DNA of 40,309 nucleotides from Oceanotoga teriensis (GTDB lineage: Bacteria > Thermotogota > Thermotogae > Petrotogales > Petrotogaceae): the NCBI RefSeq assembly GCF_003148465.1, contig NZ_QGGI01000001.1, positions 54,861 through 95,169 on the forward strand, written 5' to 3'. This document shows positions 1 to 7,898 of the stretch, one piece after another. Within the stretch, counting starts at the first letter, position 1; every line of letters begins with the position of its first letter. Position numbers and translations under genes: made by a program. Under the pieces are notes generated by a model. It ran no database searches, was not told the DNA's origin, and was given only the letters and a program-made list of their open reading frames with translations.

Positions 1-443
1 AAAAAAAAGTTTCAAAGAAATATATTAAAAAAACTCATAATATCTCTATAAATACTCCACTATTAGAATGTAACTTTTCTTTTAATTCAAAATTTAGACA
101 TTATTTTTCAAAAATCACAGGTGTTATATCATTTAAATTTACAGCTGATATGGCAACTGCATGGAGAAAAGTAAAAAATGAAAATGATAAGAACTTTACA
201 ATCCAAAATATGTTAGATATTTATTATGGAAAATCAAATTATGCAAAGTATGATAATTCAATGTGCCAGTGGAATCAATTTGTAAAAGATTTTTGTGAAG
301 ATGAAAAAAGCTTTTTATACTCTAATAAATTGAAAGTTGCCTCCATACTTTGGAAAGAAATAAGAAATTCCAAAAAAGAAAAAGTTTATCATAAAGAATT
401 ACTTGATAAATATTCTGAGAAAATAAAAGACTATCAAAAATAA
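1..443 (+). CDS. 3' part of an unrecognised gene (left copy of the repeat)
   Basis: The frame is open from the first complete codon at base 3 to the TAA at 441-443, so this is the C-terminal 146 residues of a protein that starts outside the window; the ATG at 150 is probably internal. The visible part is basic, rich in Lys, Asn and Tyr, with no signal peptide or membrane segment, and ends in a charged, probably helical tail (from about WKEIRNSKKEK onward). I do not recognise the family. A near-identical copy lies at 7391-7831, differing by one residue in this stretch (N to D). There the same frame meets a TAA at 7388-7390, exactly where the similarity starts, so only this left copy can belong to an intact gene. 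Confidence 0.6.
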   Translation, partial: KKVSKKYIKKTHNISINTPLLECNFSFNSKFRHYFSKITGVISFKFTADMATAWRKVKNENDKNFTIQNMLDIYYGKSNYAKYDNSMCQWNQFVKDFCEDEKSFLYSNKLKVASILWKEIRNSKKEKVYHKELLDKYSEKIKDYQK

Positions 444-510
444 ATTTAAATGACTAACTAAAAAACTATATATGATAATTACTTTTATTATTTTAGTAAA
501 GAATATAAAT
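1..510 (+). repeat. Long direct repeat, left copy
   Basis: Bases 1-510 match 7389-7898 at a constant offset of 7388. Mismatches are at 62, 344 and 366 in the first 502 bases, then 503, after which similarity fades between 511 and 518. The repeat may start before the window. It flanks about 6.9 kb of foreign-looking DNA. The near identity implies a recent duplication, or recombination between a circle and the chromosome. Confidence 0.95.
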
Positions 511-511
511 A

Positions 512-928
512 CAGATATTTTGTACCCATAATAATTCTTTGTGATGCTCCTGAGTAATTTCGGAACAAATCGCCTTAGTATCAGTACAGAGGAAACTTAT
601 ACCGTAGGCACACGTATATTCAATATTGGGATAGAGAAAGTTGGCAGTTTTACCTACACCGGCTGCGTCGATCATGAGACAGTGAATGCCACCGTCATCA
701 GGGCGGGAGATTCTGCACACGTCGCCATTTTTCTGGTTCATAGACATGGTGTATGTCCTTTTAATTTCTTTTTCTGTGGCGAAACGGGCGGGTACAATGC
801 TGACCGTCACCAACCGTTTTTGATTTGATGGTGCTAAGGGTGTAATAATGTGCTAAAAGAGAAAGACCGCCAATTACGAAAAACATCACGGCGACTACTG
901 CTATCAGTATAGTTATTTGGAATAACAT
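512..928 (-). pseudogene. traG/virD4-type conjugative coupling protein, frameshifted 5' fragment
   Basis: Read on the minus strand from an ATG at 928-926 (GAAAGGA upstream), this gives an N-terminal membrane segment (MLFQITILIAVVAVMFFVIG) and then the GDGQH motif typical of VirD4/TraG proteins of Firmicutes conjugative elements. A frameshift near 800 moves to the frame reading ARFATEKEIKRTYT and the Walker A region DAAGVGKTANFLYPN. A second shift after TDTK is needed to recover ITKNYYGYKISV before the homology stops at the repeat junction near 511-516. The family protein is about 600 residues; only about 135 remain, with at least two frameshifts, so it is dead. Base composition is much richer in G+C than its surroundings, which suggests transfer from another lineage. 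Confidence 0.8.
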
Positions 929-996
929 ACTGAAATCCTTTCATGATTTCTGTTCTATGTAAAATAAATTTATGATAATCAATGAGGTAAAACACT

Positions 997-1464
997 ATGG
1001 AAAAGTACACGACTGAAGAATTAACCGAGGCGCTACGTGCTATTAACTCCATCATTCACAAATGTGAAAAAGCACAGGAGAAGTTCCCAGAATGCAAGTC
1101 CCAACATACGCTTCTGAAAAACCAATTAAAAGCAATGTATATTTCAAAAGCATTAATTACAGAGGCGTTGTCTAAAATAGAGCCAGACACAGAAACAAAA
1201 AACATATTTGATGATAGTTGCAGTTCTGAGTTACTGCTTTCAAACTTGGATCAACTGCATACCACGAATTTAGGGGCTGAACGTATCCGAAAAAACCTTC
1301 GTTTAGACACAGATGATGTGGTCGACTGGTGCAGAGGAATAATTAAAGCTGCAAACGCCAATATCACACGAAAGGGTAAGAATTGGTACATCGCCGTGGA
1401 TGATTGCGAGATTACCGTAAATGCTCACAGCTACACTGTTATCACCGCACACAGATTGGCATAA
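997..1464 (+). CDS. DUF3781 domain protein
   Basis: 155 residues. The C-terminal half (about 78-155) has the features I associate with DUF3781: LDQLHTTNLGAERIRKNL, then a DTDDVVDWC stretch and ITRKGKNWYIAVDDCEITVN. The N-terminal 70 residues are a charged helical segment (EELTEALRAINSIIHKCEKA). Function is unknown; the family is common in gut Firmicutes, often on mobile elements. Higher GC than the chromosome here, like the traG remnant next to it, so the two probably arrived together. The gene is intact, but no partner reads in the same direction immediately around it. It overlaps no other real gene; the traG fragment is divergent, its start 68 bp away. Confidence 0.75.
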   Translation: MEKYTTEELTEALRAINSIIHKCEKAQEKFPECKSQHTLLKNQLKAMYISKALITEALSKIEPDTETKNIFDDSCSSELLLSNLDQLHTTNLGAERIRKNLRLDTDDVVDWCRGIIKAANANITRKGKNWYIAVDDCEITVNAHSYTVITAHRLA

Positions 1465-1745
1465 AAAGCATGACTTGCAAGTCTAAATAAAGCAACTGTT
1501 ACAAGAAAAAAGAACAGGGAATTAAAAGAGAAAAGCAAATATAGTCCTATGAGAAAATGTAATAAGAGTTCATCGGTAACTACAGCACCTAAGGTATTAC
1601 AATTAAATATGACAAACAGATAGAAAAACTACAACAGCAGATGCTTACACTCATAGAAAACAAAGCAAAAAAAGAGCTGTCAGCGAGGACTTTATTGTTG
1701 GCGGTTTTGCTATTTTAATTCTAAATATTCTGTAAAATTGCGTCT
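1465..1745 (+). other. Decayed mobile-element debris
   Basis: No intact gene. A 12-bp perfect palindrome (GACTTGCAAGTC) is at 1472-1483. Around 1600-1735 there is coding-like sequence in two frames: KYDKQIEKLQQQMLTLIENK in one, then SEDFIVGGFAILIL after a shift. This looks like a broken small coiled-coil ORF of the kind found in conjugative elements; I cannot name it. Confidence 0.4.
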
Positions 1746-1754
1746 AATATGATG

Positions 1755-1809
1755 TTTTGCTGTTGCAAAATATTAAGAAAAGATATACAATTGTAATAAC
1801 AATGTTATT
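1755..1809 (+). promoter_or_regulatory. Probable promoter and palindromic operators of the defence operon
   Basis: TTGCAA (1763-1768) and TACAAT (1786-1791) are 17 bp apart. The -10 lies inside a perfect 10-bp palindrome (TACAATTGTA, 1786-1795), directly followed by AATAAC-aat-GTTATT (1795-1809). A third inverted repeat, TTTTGC-tgtt-GCAAAA (1755-1770), overlaps the -35. A regulator binding there would occlude the promoter. Inferred from sequence only. Confidence 0.5.
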
Positions 1810-1840
1810 TATATCATTATTTCGATTAGGAGGTATCATT

Positions 1841-2074
1841 TTGTCAACAGTAAATGAATTATTAGATATGTCAAAAATAGAATTAACTAACCTTAAATCC
1901 AGTGAAATATTCTTAGTTCGTGATCTTTTCAAAGGATATGAGTGGAATAGAATATCACGAAGTGACCGTCTCCTCCTTGGCACCTTATTTCTCAATTATA
2001 TCAAAAGTAATGATATAAGCGTTGTTCCGATTGAAAAGACTTTATCTGGGCAGCAGAGATACAAGATAATGTAA
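1841..2074 (+). CDS. DUF1413 family small protein, first gene of the defence operon
   Basis: I place the start at TTG 1841 because AGGAGG lies at 1828-1833 with a 7-bp gap; an ATG at 1757 in the same frame has no ribosome site and would overlap the promoter. This gives 77 residues. The core FLVRDLFKGYEWNRI, the LLLGTLFLNYI segment and the GQQRYKI ending match my recollection of DUF1413, a small soluble family of unknown role. The next gene starts 15 bp downstream with its own AAAGGAG, so the two are very probably co-transcribed. A regulator or accessory subunit for the nuclease-helicase pair is a guess from position; nothing in the sequence shows the activity. Confidence 0.65.
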   Translation: MSTVNELLDMSKIELTNLKSSEIFLVRDLFKGYEWNRISRSDRLLLGTLFLNYIKSNDISVVPIEKTLSGQQRYKIM

Positions 2075-2089
2075 AGGAGAAATAATACT

Positions 2090-4006
2090 ATGATTTTAAC
2101 AAAATTAAACCTATGGAATTTTAGAAAATTTTCAGCAAAACAAGAAGCTCCTGGGGTAGAAATAAATTTTCATAAAGGAGTAAATGCTCTAATCGGTGAA
2201 AACAATTCAGGCAAAACCGCTATTATAGATGCCATAAAAATAATTCTTCAAACTCAGAGTAATGAGTACTATAGAATAACAGAAGATGATTTTCATATTA
2301 ATGAAGATGGTAGTATTGCTACTGAATTTAAAATAGAGTGTATATTTGAGGAGTTTACAGATGACGAAGCTAAAAATTTTATCGAATGGCTACAATTAAA
2401 AAAAGATAGTGATGGTAAGGTAAAATATTTTTTAAATGTACAATTCAATGCTTGGAAAGAAAAAAATAAAATTTTCACAGAGTTTAGAGCTGGTATGAAT
2501 GAAGATGGATATAGAATGGATGGTAAAGCAAGGGAATTGCTTAAATGTACATACTTAAAACCACTTCGTGACGCTGAGCATGAAATGAGATCTGGTAGAA
2601 ACTCAAGAATATCGCAAATATTATACAATCACAGTGTTTTTAATTCAAAAGAAGAACATGAGCTTGTAGGAATCATTAAAGAAGCAAATGAAAAAATAGA
2701 GAATTATTTTACTAACACTGATGAGGGTAAAAAAGTATTAGGAAAAATTGAAAGTAATTTTAATGAGTTTTTATCTTTATCCACGAAAGAGGATACTCGA
2801 TTACGAACATCAAACATGCGATTGAAATCTATTTTAGAAAGTCTTTCATTAGATACATCCGAAACTCGGCCAGGATTAGGTGTACAAAACTTATTATTTA
2901 TTGCTGCGGAATTACTATTACTAAATCGAGATGAAAATAATGGTTTAAAGCTTGCTTTAATAGAAGAAATTGAAGCACATCTACATCCACAAGCACAACT
3001 ACGATTAATAGATTATATCCAAAAAGAGTACAATGATTCAGGCGTACAATTTATAATATCAACTCACAGTACAGCTCTAGCTTCAAAAATAAATGTAAAA
3101 AATGCTTTGTTATGTAAAGATGATAAAATTTTTTCACTTGCACCGGACAGCACGAAGTTAGATAAAGGTGATTACCTGTTTTTGCAAAGATTTTTAGATA
3201 CCTCAAAAGCTAATTTATTTTTTGCCCAGGGGGTTATTATGGTAGAGGGAGATGCAGAAAATCTATTGATACCCGCTATAGCAGATATCATAGATTTACC
3301 TTTATCCAAATATGGTGTTTCTATTGTAAATGTAGGAAGTACAGCATTCTTAAGGTATTCAAATATTTTTAATCAAAGTAACGGTTCTGATATTGGGATA
3401 CCAGTTTCAATCATTACAGACTGTGATGTAAAAATTGAGTACGATAAAGATGGTAAATTAAATAAAAAGGAAGATGACACTAAAAATGAAATCGAAAGAT
3501 TAGAAAAATATTATAATTCTAGTTGTGTCAAAGCATTTATTGCTCCAAATTGGACCTTAGAATATACAATAGCATTAAGTAAAATTAAGAAAGAATTGTA
3601 TAAAGCAGTACTTTTTGCTCAAAAAATCCAAAATAGCGATAAGTATGCTTTAACAGAAAAGAAAATTCAAGAAGTTGATAAAGCGGTTAAATCCAAATTC
3701 GATACTTGGGAAGAACTCGAGACAGATAAATACGAAGCAGCATATGAGATCTACCAGAAAACTTTGCTTGATAACAATATTTCTAAAGCTATAACTGCGC
3801 AATGTTTAGCTAGCATACTTCAATATTCTATTTTAAAAGATTCAGAAGATGTTACAGAAGAAACGATGTTTGACTTAGATTTATATCAAATAGAGGTGGA
3901 TGATGAGAAAAAATCTAAACTGAAAGAAAAGATATTGAATAGTGAAAAATTAGCTTATATTGTAAAGGCGATTCAATATGCAACGAGGTGTGGATATGGA
4001 AATTAA
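2090..4006 (+). CDS. OLD-family ATPase-TOPRIM nuclease (Gabija GajA-like)
   Basis: 638 residues. N-terminal ABC/SMC-type ATPase: Walker A GENNSGKT at 36-43, a degenerate signature region near 262-275 (GLGVQNLLFIAAELLLL), Walker B LALIEEIEAHLHP at 288-300 and the H-loop THS at 325-327. A TOPRIM domain follows: VEGDAE at 385-390 gives the first acidic residue, and the ITDCDV block at 442-447 carries the two later aspartates. A charged C-terminal region extends past 540. This order defines overcoming-lysogenization-defect nucleases. Pairing with a UvrD-like helicase immediately downstream makes it a class 2 OLD protein, the arrangement of Gabija GajA, which cuts phage DNA. All key residues seem present. 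It overlaps the helicase start by 11 bp. Confidence 0.85.
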   Translation: MILTKLNLWNFRKFSAKQEAPGVEINFHKGVNALIGENNSGKTAIIDAIKIILQTQSNEYYRITEDDFHINEDGSIATEFKIECIFEEFTDDEAKNFIEWLQLKKDSDGKVKYFLNVQFNAWKEKNKIFTEFRAGMNEDGYRMDGKARELLKCTYLKPLRDAEHEMRSGRNSRISQILYNHSVFNSKEEHELVGIIKEANEKIENYFTNTDEGKKVLGKIESNFNEFLSLSTKEDTRLRTSNMRLKSILESLSLDTSETRPGLGVQNLLFIAAELLLLNRDENNGLKLALIEEIEAHLHPQAQLRLIDYIQKEYNDSGVQFIISTHSTALASKINVKNALLCKDDKIFSLAPDSTKLDKGDYLFLQRFLDTSKANLFFAQGVIMVEGDAENLLIPAIADIIDLPLSKYGVSIVNVGSTAFLRYSNIFNQSNGSDIGIPVSIITDCDVKIEYDKDGKLNKKEDDTKNEIERLEKYYNSSCVKAFIAPNWTLEYTIALSKIKKELYKAVLFAQKIQNSDKYALTEKKIQEVDKAVKSKFDTWEELETDKYEAAYEIYQKTLLDNNISKAITAQCLASILQYSILKDSEDVTEETMFDLDLYQIEVDDEKKSKLKEKILNSEKLAYIVKAIQYATRCGYGN

Positions 4007-5877
4007 TGATTGTGATATTATTGAAATAGAAGAAATCCTACTTCCACAAGGATGTCATTTTACTGAAGAAGGAAAAGAGTTTTTACGTTGTAATGAAAGT
4101 AAAGAAGTTTTAGCCTGTCCAGGTAGCGGAAAAACAACTTTGCTTATGGCAAAACTATATTTACTTAGTAAAAGTATGCCTTTTGATAATAATGCAGGTA
4201 TTTGTGTTCTTTCGCACACAAATGTAGCAGTAAATGAAATTAAGAAAAGGCTTGGAACTGCAGCGGATAAGATTTTAGCCTATCCTAATTTTGTTGGCAC
4301 AATTCAAAGTTTTATTGACAAGTTTGTTGCTTTTCCGTACTTAACTAACATTACAGATGTCGCAATACAAGTTGTCGATGATATTAATTATGCAGATCGC
4401 TTATGGAATCTATGTAACTCTAGTAAAAAATATAGCAAATTACAATATCTAATCAAGAAAAATGTAGAAATTAGCTCCAAATATAATAGCCCAGAGTCTT
4501 ATATTCGAGATATGTATATTGGGGAAGATGGTAAGCTGAGAATTAAAAAAATTAAAAAGTGTATTAGTGGTAATGATAAACCAAGCACAAAACAATTTAT
4601 AGATATTAAAGAAGAATTATTATCAAATCACGGAATTATTAGATACGCATTATGCATATGCACTTTCAAGCTCTGCAATTAAAGAATATGGAAAAGAATT
4701 GAAAAATCTAATGGCTAGTCGGTTCAGATATGTTTTTGTAGATGAATATCAAGATTGTGACTCGCTACAATCTGAAGTCATTAATACTTTGTTTGATACT
4801 ACAATCCTACAAAAAATAGGTGATATAGATCAAGCTATTTATAATAGTTTTCATGCAGATGAAACACCTTGGAACATTTCAGAAAAGGCTTTGACTTTAC
4901 CAGGTAGCAATCGATATAACCAAAAAATTGCAGATATATTGATTCCACTTAGAACTAATAAAACTCCAATTGTATCATTAAATAATAATTGTAAAATCCC
5001 CCCCACTTTGATAGTTTATGGTGAAGATAGAATAGAAGATGTTATAGATGTTTTTTATGAGGAAATAAAAAATAACAAGCTAAATAAATTAACTGCAAAA
5101 GGGGTATTTAAAGCAATAGGAATGATAAAAAATGGTTCAGGAATTACGATAGGTAGTTACTGGAATGAATATAAAAGAGATAATATAAATTCAAATAATT
5201 TATGTTTGAAAGACTATATTAACCAACTTCTATTTGAACTAAAAAAAGGTAACTTACATAATATAGATATTATAATTAGAAAGATGTTTTGCCGGATTTG
5301 TTTTATTTATGGGTATGTTGAAAAAAAAACAAATCGAAGCTTCACTGTTAATACTATTAAAGAACAGTTACTTTCTTGCAATAAAATTGATTACAAAAAT
5401 AGTATTTTAAAATTATGTAATATGAAAAATTATAGTTTTAATGAGGTCAAAAAGTTTTTGCTATCTTTAATAGCGAAGATTTTTGACTCTTCAGATATTA
5501 AAACTTTAAATGATTTTATAGATGATTCAAATCAAAATAGTAAGATTAGCGAAAGTAATAATATTTGGAAAAGTAGAAAATGTGATGATGAAATAAATGT
5601 TGAATTCAATACGGTGTATAAAGTAAAAGGAGAAACTCATACGGCTACGTTATATTTAGAAACAGAAACGAGTCGTGCATCAGATATAAAAAGAGTATTA
5701 CCGTTAGTTAATAACAAAAAAGCTCAAAATTTAAAATCAATACATGAAAAAAGCAAAAAGGTTATATATGTTGGATTAAGTAGGCCTTCTCATTTACTTT
5801 GTCTTGCAATTCAACAGAAAACATATAGCAATAATGAAAATGTATTTAAAAATTGGAAAGTAATCGAGTTAAAATAA
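3996..5877 (+). pseudogene. UvrD/PcrA-like helicase (Gabija GajB-like), split by one frameshift
   Basis: The start at ATG 3996 has GAGGTG five bases before it. Frame one runs to 4682: motif I CPGSGKTTLL (residues 41-50) and motif Ia VLSHTNVAVNEI. Then FVDEYQDCDS (motif II), IGDIDQAIY (motif III), VKGETHTATLYLET (motif V) and VIYVGLSRPSHLL (motif VI) occur in another frame to 5877. The second frame reads coherently upstream as HYAYALSSSAIKEYGKELKN, so the shift lies near 4643-4650, where one base too many or too few breaks a UvrD-type HG-I-Y...YA stretch. Rejoined, the protein is about 627 residues with every helicase motif. Either a sequencing error or a real inactivating mutation; decay is not seen elsewhere in the gene. 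It would unwind or sense DNA for the OLD nuclease. Confidence 0.8.
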
Positions 5878-5942
5878 ATTATCTGATTTCATTATTTCCA
5901 TGGTTAAAACATTACTATTTCAGGGAGGAAGGGCGTTGTAAT

Positions 5943-7139
5943 ATGGACTTTAATTTCAAAAGGATACGTCCTAATATGTCACTGTATTATATAGATAAGA
6001 ATTCTAAACATATTTATTCAATATCAAACAGCTGTGATTTAGCTAGTGATTTTAACAAATATGCCACACACTTTTTTAATGCAGCAGAATGTGTTATTCA
6101 TTACTTATTAGAAGATGCGGCTGCGAAACAAGATATAGCAAAACTAGATATGTGGTATTTTGCTATGATTTATTTGTACCGACAAAGTTTAGAATTACTA
6201 CTTAAGGCGAATATATTTCGAATAGTTGACTCTGATACTAATAAAAAAGAAATTGTGGGAGAAATACGTCATGATCTTAGACAAGCATTTGAGAAGTTAT
6301 TAGAGTTAATGAATTTAACAACCGAGAATAATGATAATGCAAAATGGCTATTTGATTTCTTGTCAGATATCTCTCGAATTGATAGAGCGTCGGATATGTT
6401 TAGGTATCCATTTGATAACAACTTAAAAGTATTGTTTGAAAAAAAAACTCATATTTCTTTGTCAGTAACGCATGAAAATATGAATAAAGCTTATAACATA
6501 CTGTGGGATATGTACAATTTAGGGATTTTTACAGAACAGGAGTATAAGGTTTATTCCCCTAAATTAATTATTGAAGGCGGTCATTATTACCAGCAAAGTG
6601 TTGTAGGCTATAAATATACTGAACGCTTATTTTACCCTTATTATTCATCATACGAGGAAGTAGGAAATTTATTGGAAGATGTTATTATATCACAAAATAG
6701 GCATGCACTTTTTCTGCCGATGTGTTATATGTATCGTAATGCAATTGAACTTGGATTAAAAAGATTGATTATTGAAGATAGCCATATAGAAAGAGATAGA
6801 GCCTTGAAAATAATGAAAAAGAAAAAGCACAGTATCCTCGGTCTTTGGAATAGTATCGTTGATGAGATTAAAAAGTATTCTAATGCTCCAGATGATGACA
6901 CAACAATTGATAATACACAGCAGTATATAGAGACGCTTCATAATTTTGATCAAAGTTCAGATTTATTTAGGTATCCTTGTAATAAAAAAATGGAACCCTA
7001 TTTTTCAGAAGTAAAAACATTTGATATAGAAAATGTAGCTTCTTGCTTTCAAGAGCTTTGTAATTTCTTAGATATTGTTGATAGTATGTTGCAGGAAGTA
7101 AAGGATTTTGAGACAGAGATGTATGCTGATCGGTATTAA
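5943..7139 (+). CDS. Protein with two tandem HEPN-like domains, last gene of the defence operon
   Basis: I choose ATG 5943 (GGGAGGAAGGG upstream) over a start at 5853 inside the helicase gene; this gives 398 residues. An internal duplication is plain: residues 71-195 and 256-385 align as YLYRQSLELLLKA with YMYRNAIELGLKR, IRHDL with KKHSIL, and DRASDMFRYPFDN with DQSSDLFRYPCNK. The R-x-x-x-E-x-x-LK helix followed by a conserved His resembles HEPN domains, which include RNases of defence and toxin systems; the FRYP motif recurs in uncharacterised HEPN-like proteins. No membrane segment. Whether an RxxxxH RNase site is intact is uncertain. Its position right behind the helicase suggests a third effector or regulator of the Gabija-like pair. 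Confidence 0.6.
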   Translation: MDFNFKRIRPNMSLYYIDKNSKHIYSISNSCDLASDFNKYATHFFNAAECVIHYLLEDAAAKQDIAKLDMWYFAMIYLYRQSLELLLKANIFRIVDSDTNKKEIVGEIRHDLRQAFEKLLELMNLTTENNDNAKWLFDFLSDISRIDRASDMFRYPFDNNLKVLFEKKTHISLSVTHENMNKAYNILWDMYNLGIFTEQEYKVYSPKLIIEGGHYYQQSVVGYKYTERLFYPYYSSYEEVGNLLEDVIISQNRHALFLPMCYMYRNAIELGLKRLIIEDSHIERDRALKIMKKKKHSILGLWNSIVDEIKKYSNAPDDDTTIDNTQQYIETLHNFDQSSDLFRYPCNKKMEPYFSEVKTFDIENVASCFQELCNFLDIVDSMLQEVKDFETEMYADRY

Positions 7140-7258
7140 TATAATGCGTTACCAGTTCTATAGTAGGTACCTTTTAAAATTGATACTAAAATTATTAGCA
7201 GAATCAAAAGAGAATTGAATAAAATATAGACACACTGTGGGCCAGAAGGAGTTTTACT

Positions 7259-7348
7259 ATGAACAAAAAAGAATTTGAACAATGGTTAAAGAATACAACT
7301 AATTTAACAGATGGAACAATTAAGTCGTATGTCTCAGATATAATGTAA
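7259..7348 (+). pseudogene. Truncated N-terminus of a foreign gene at the right junction
   Basis: ATG 7259 with AAGGAG about 7 bp before it opens a 29-codon frame (MNKKEFEQWLKNTTNL, then DGTIKSYVSDI) that stops at TAA 7346-7348, 40 bp before the right repeat copy. Such starts belong to SAM-like core-binding domains of tyrosine recombinases and to N-terminal domains of some restriction endonucleases. A real start and RBS with an abrupt end suggest the rest was lost when the junction formed. Confidence 0.45.
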
Positions 7349-7388
7349 TTATAATTAAAATAAAAAATACTTCTCTGGAAAATTAATT

Positions 7389-7898
7389 AAAAAAAAGTTT
7401 CAAAGAAATATATTAAAAAAACTCATAATATCTCTATAAATACTCCACTGTTAGAATGTAACTTTTCTTTTAATTCAAAATTTAGACATTATTTTTCAAA
7501 AATCACAGGTGTTATATCATTTAAATTTACAGCTGATATGGCAACTGCATGGAGAAAAGTAAAAAATGAAAATGATAAGAACTTTACAATCCAAAATATG
7601 TTAGATATTTATTATGGAAAATCAAATTATGCAAAGTATGATAATTCAATGTGCCAGTGGAATCAATTTGTAAAAGATTTTTGTGAAGATGAAAAAAGCT
7701 TTTTATACTCTAATAAATTGAAAGTTGCCTCTATACTTTGGAAAGAAATAAGAGATTCCAAAAAAGAAAAAGTTTATCATAAAGAATTACTTGATAAATA
7801 TTCTGAGAAAATAAAAGACTATCAAAAATAAATTTAAATGACTAACTAAAAAACTATATATGATAATTACTTTTATTATTTTAGTAAAGAGTATAAAT
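7389..7898 (+). repeat. Long direct repeat, right copy
   Basis: Matches 1-510 at a constant offset with three mismatches in 502 bases. The left boundary is at 7388/7389, where the reading frame meets TAA. At its right end this copy continues smoothly into the decayed membrane-protein gene, while the left copy breaks into the traG remnant. So the original right flank of the locus is here. Confidence 0.95.
7391..7831 (+). pseudogene. 5'-truncated copy of the gene at 1-443
   Basis: Carries the same 146 C-terminal codons as the left copy, but a TAA directly precedes them (7388-7390), so the N-terminal part of the gene is missing. Only an internal ATG at 7538 (97 residues) could start translation, with no convincing ribosome site. 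Product unrecognised. Differences from the left copy are few and only one changes a residue in the last 97 codons (N to D), as expected for a recent duplicate rather than an old paralogue. Confidence 0.7.

Noticed and set aside
541-828. Open frame on the plus strand through the higher-GC segment
   Set aside because: It is the antisense shadow of the traG/virD4 remnant, whose minus-strand frames carry recognisable motifs.
834-1055. 73-codon minus-strand frame
   Set aside because: The adjoining frame from ATG 928 gives the true TraG membrane segment; this one is an out-of-frame reading.
1-7898. Insertion-sequence or composite-transposon reading of the repeats
   Set aside because: No transposase, no terminal inverted repeats and no short target duplication; the repeat carries part of a host-like gene.
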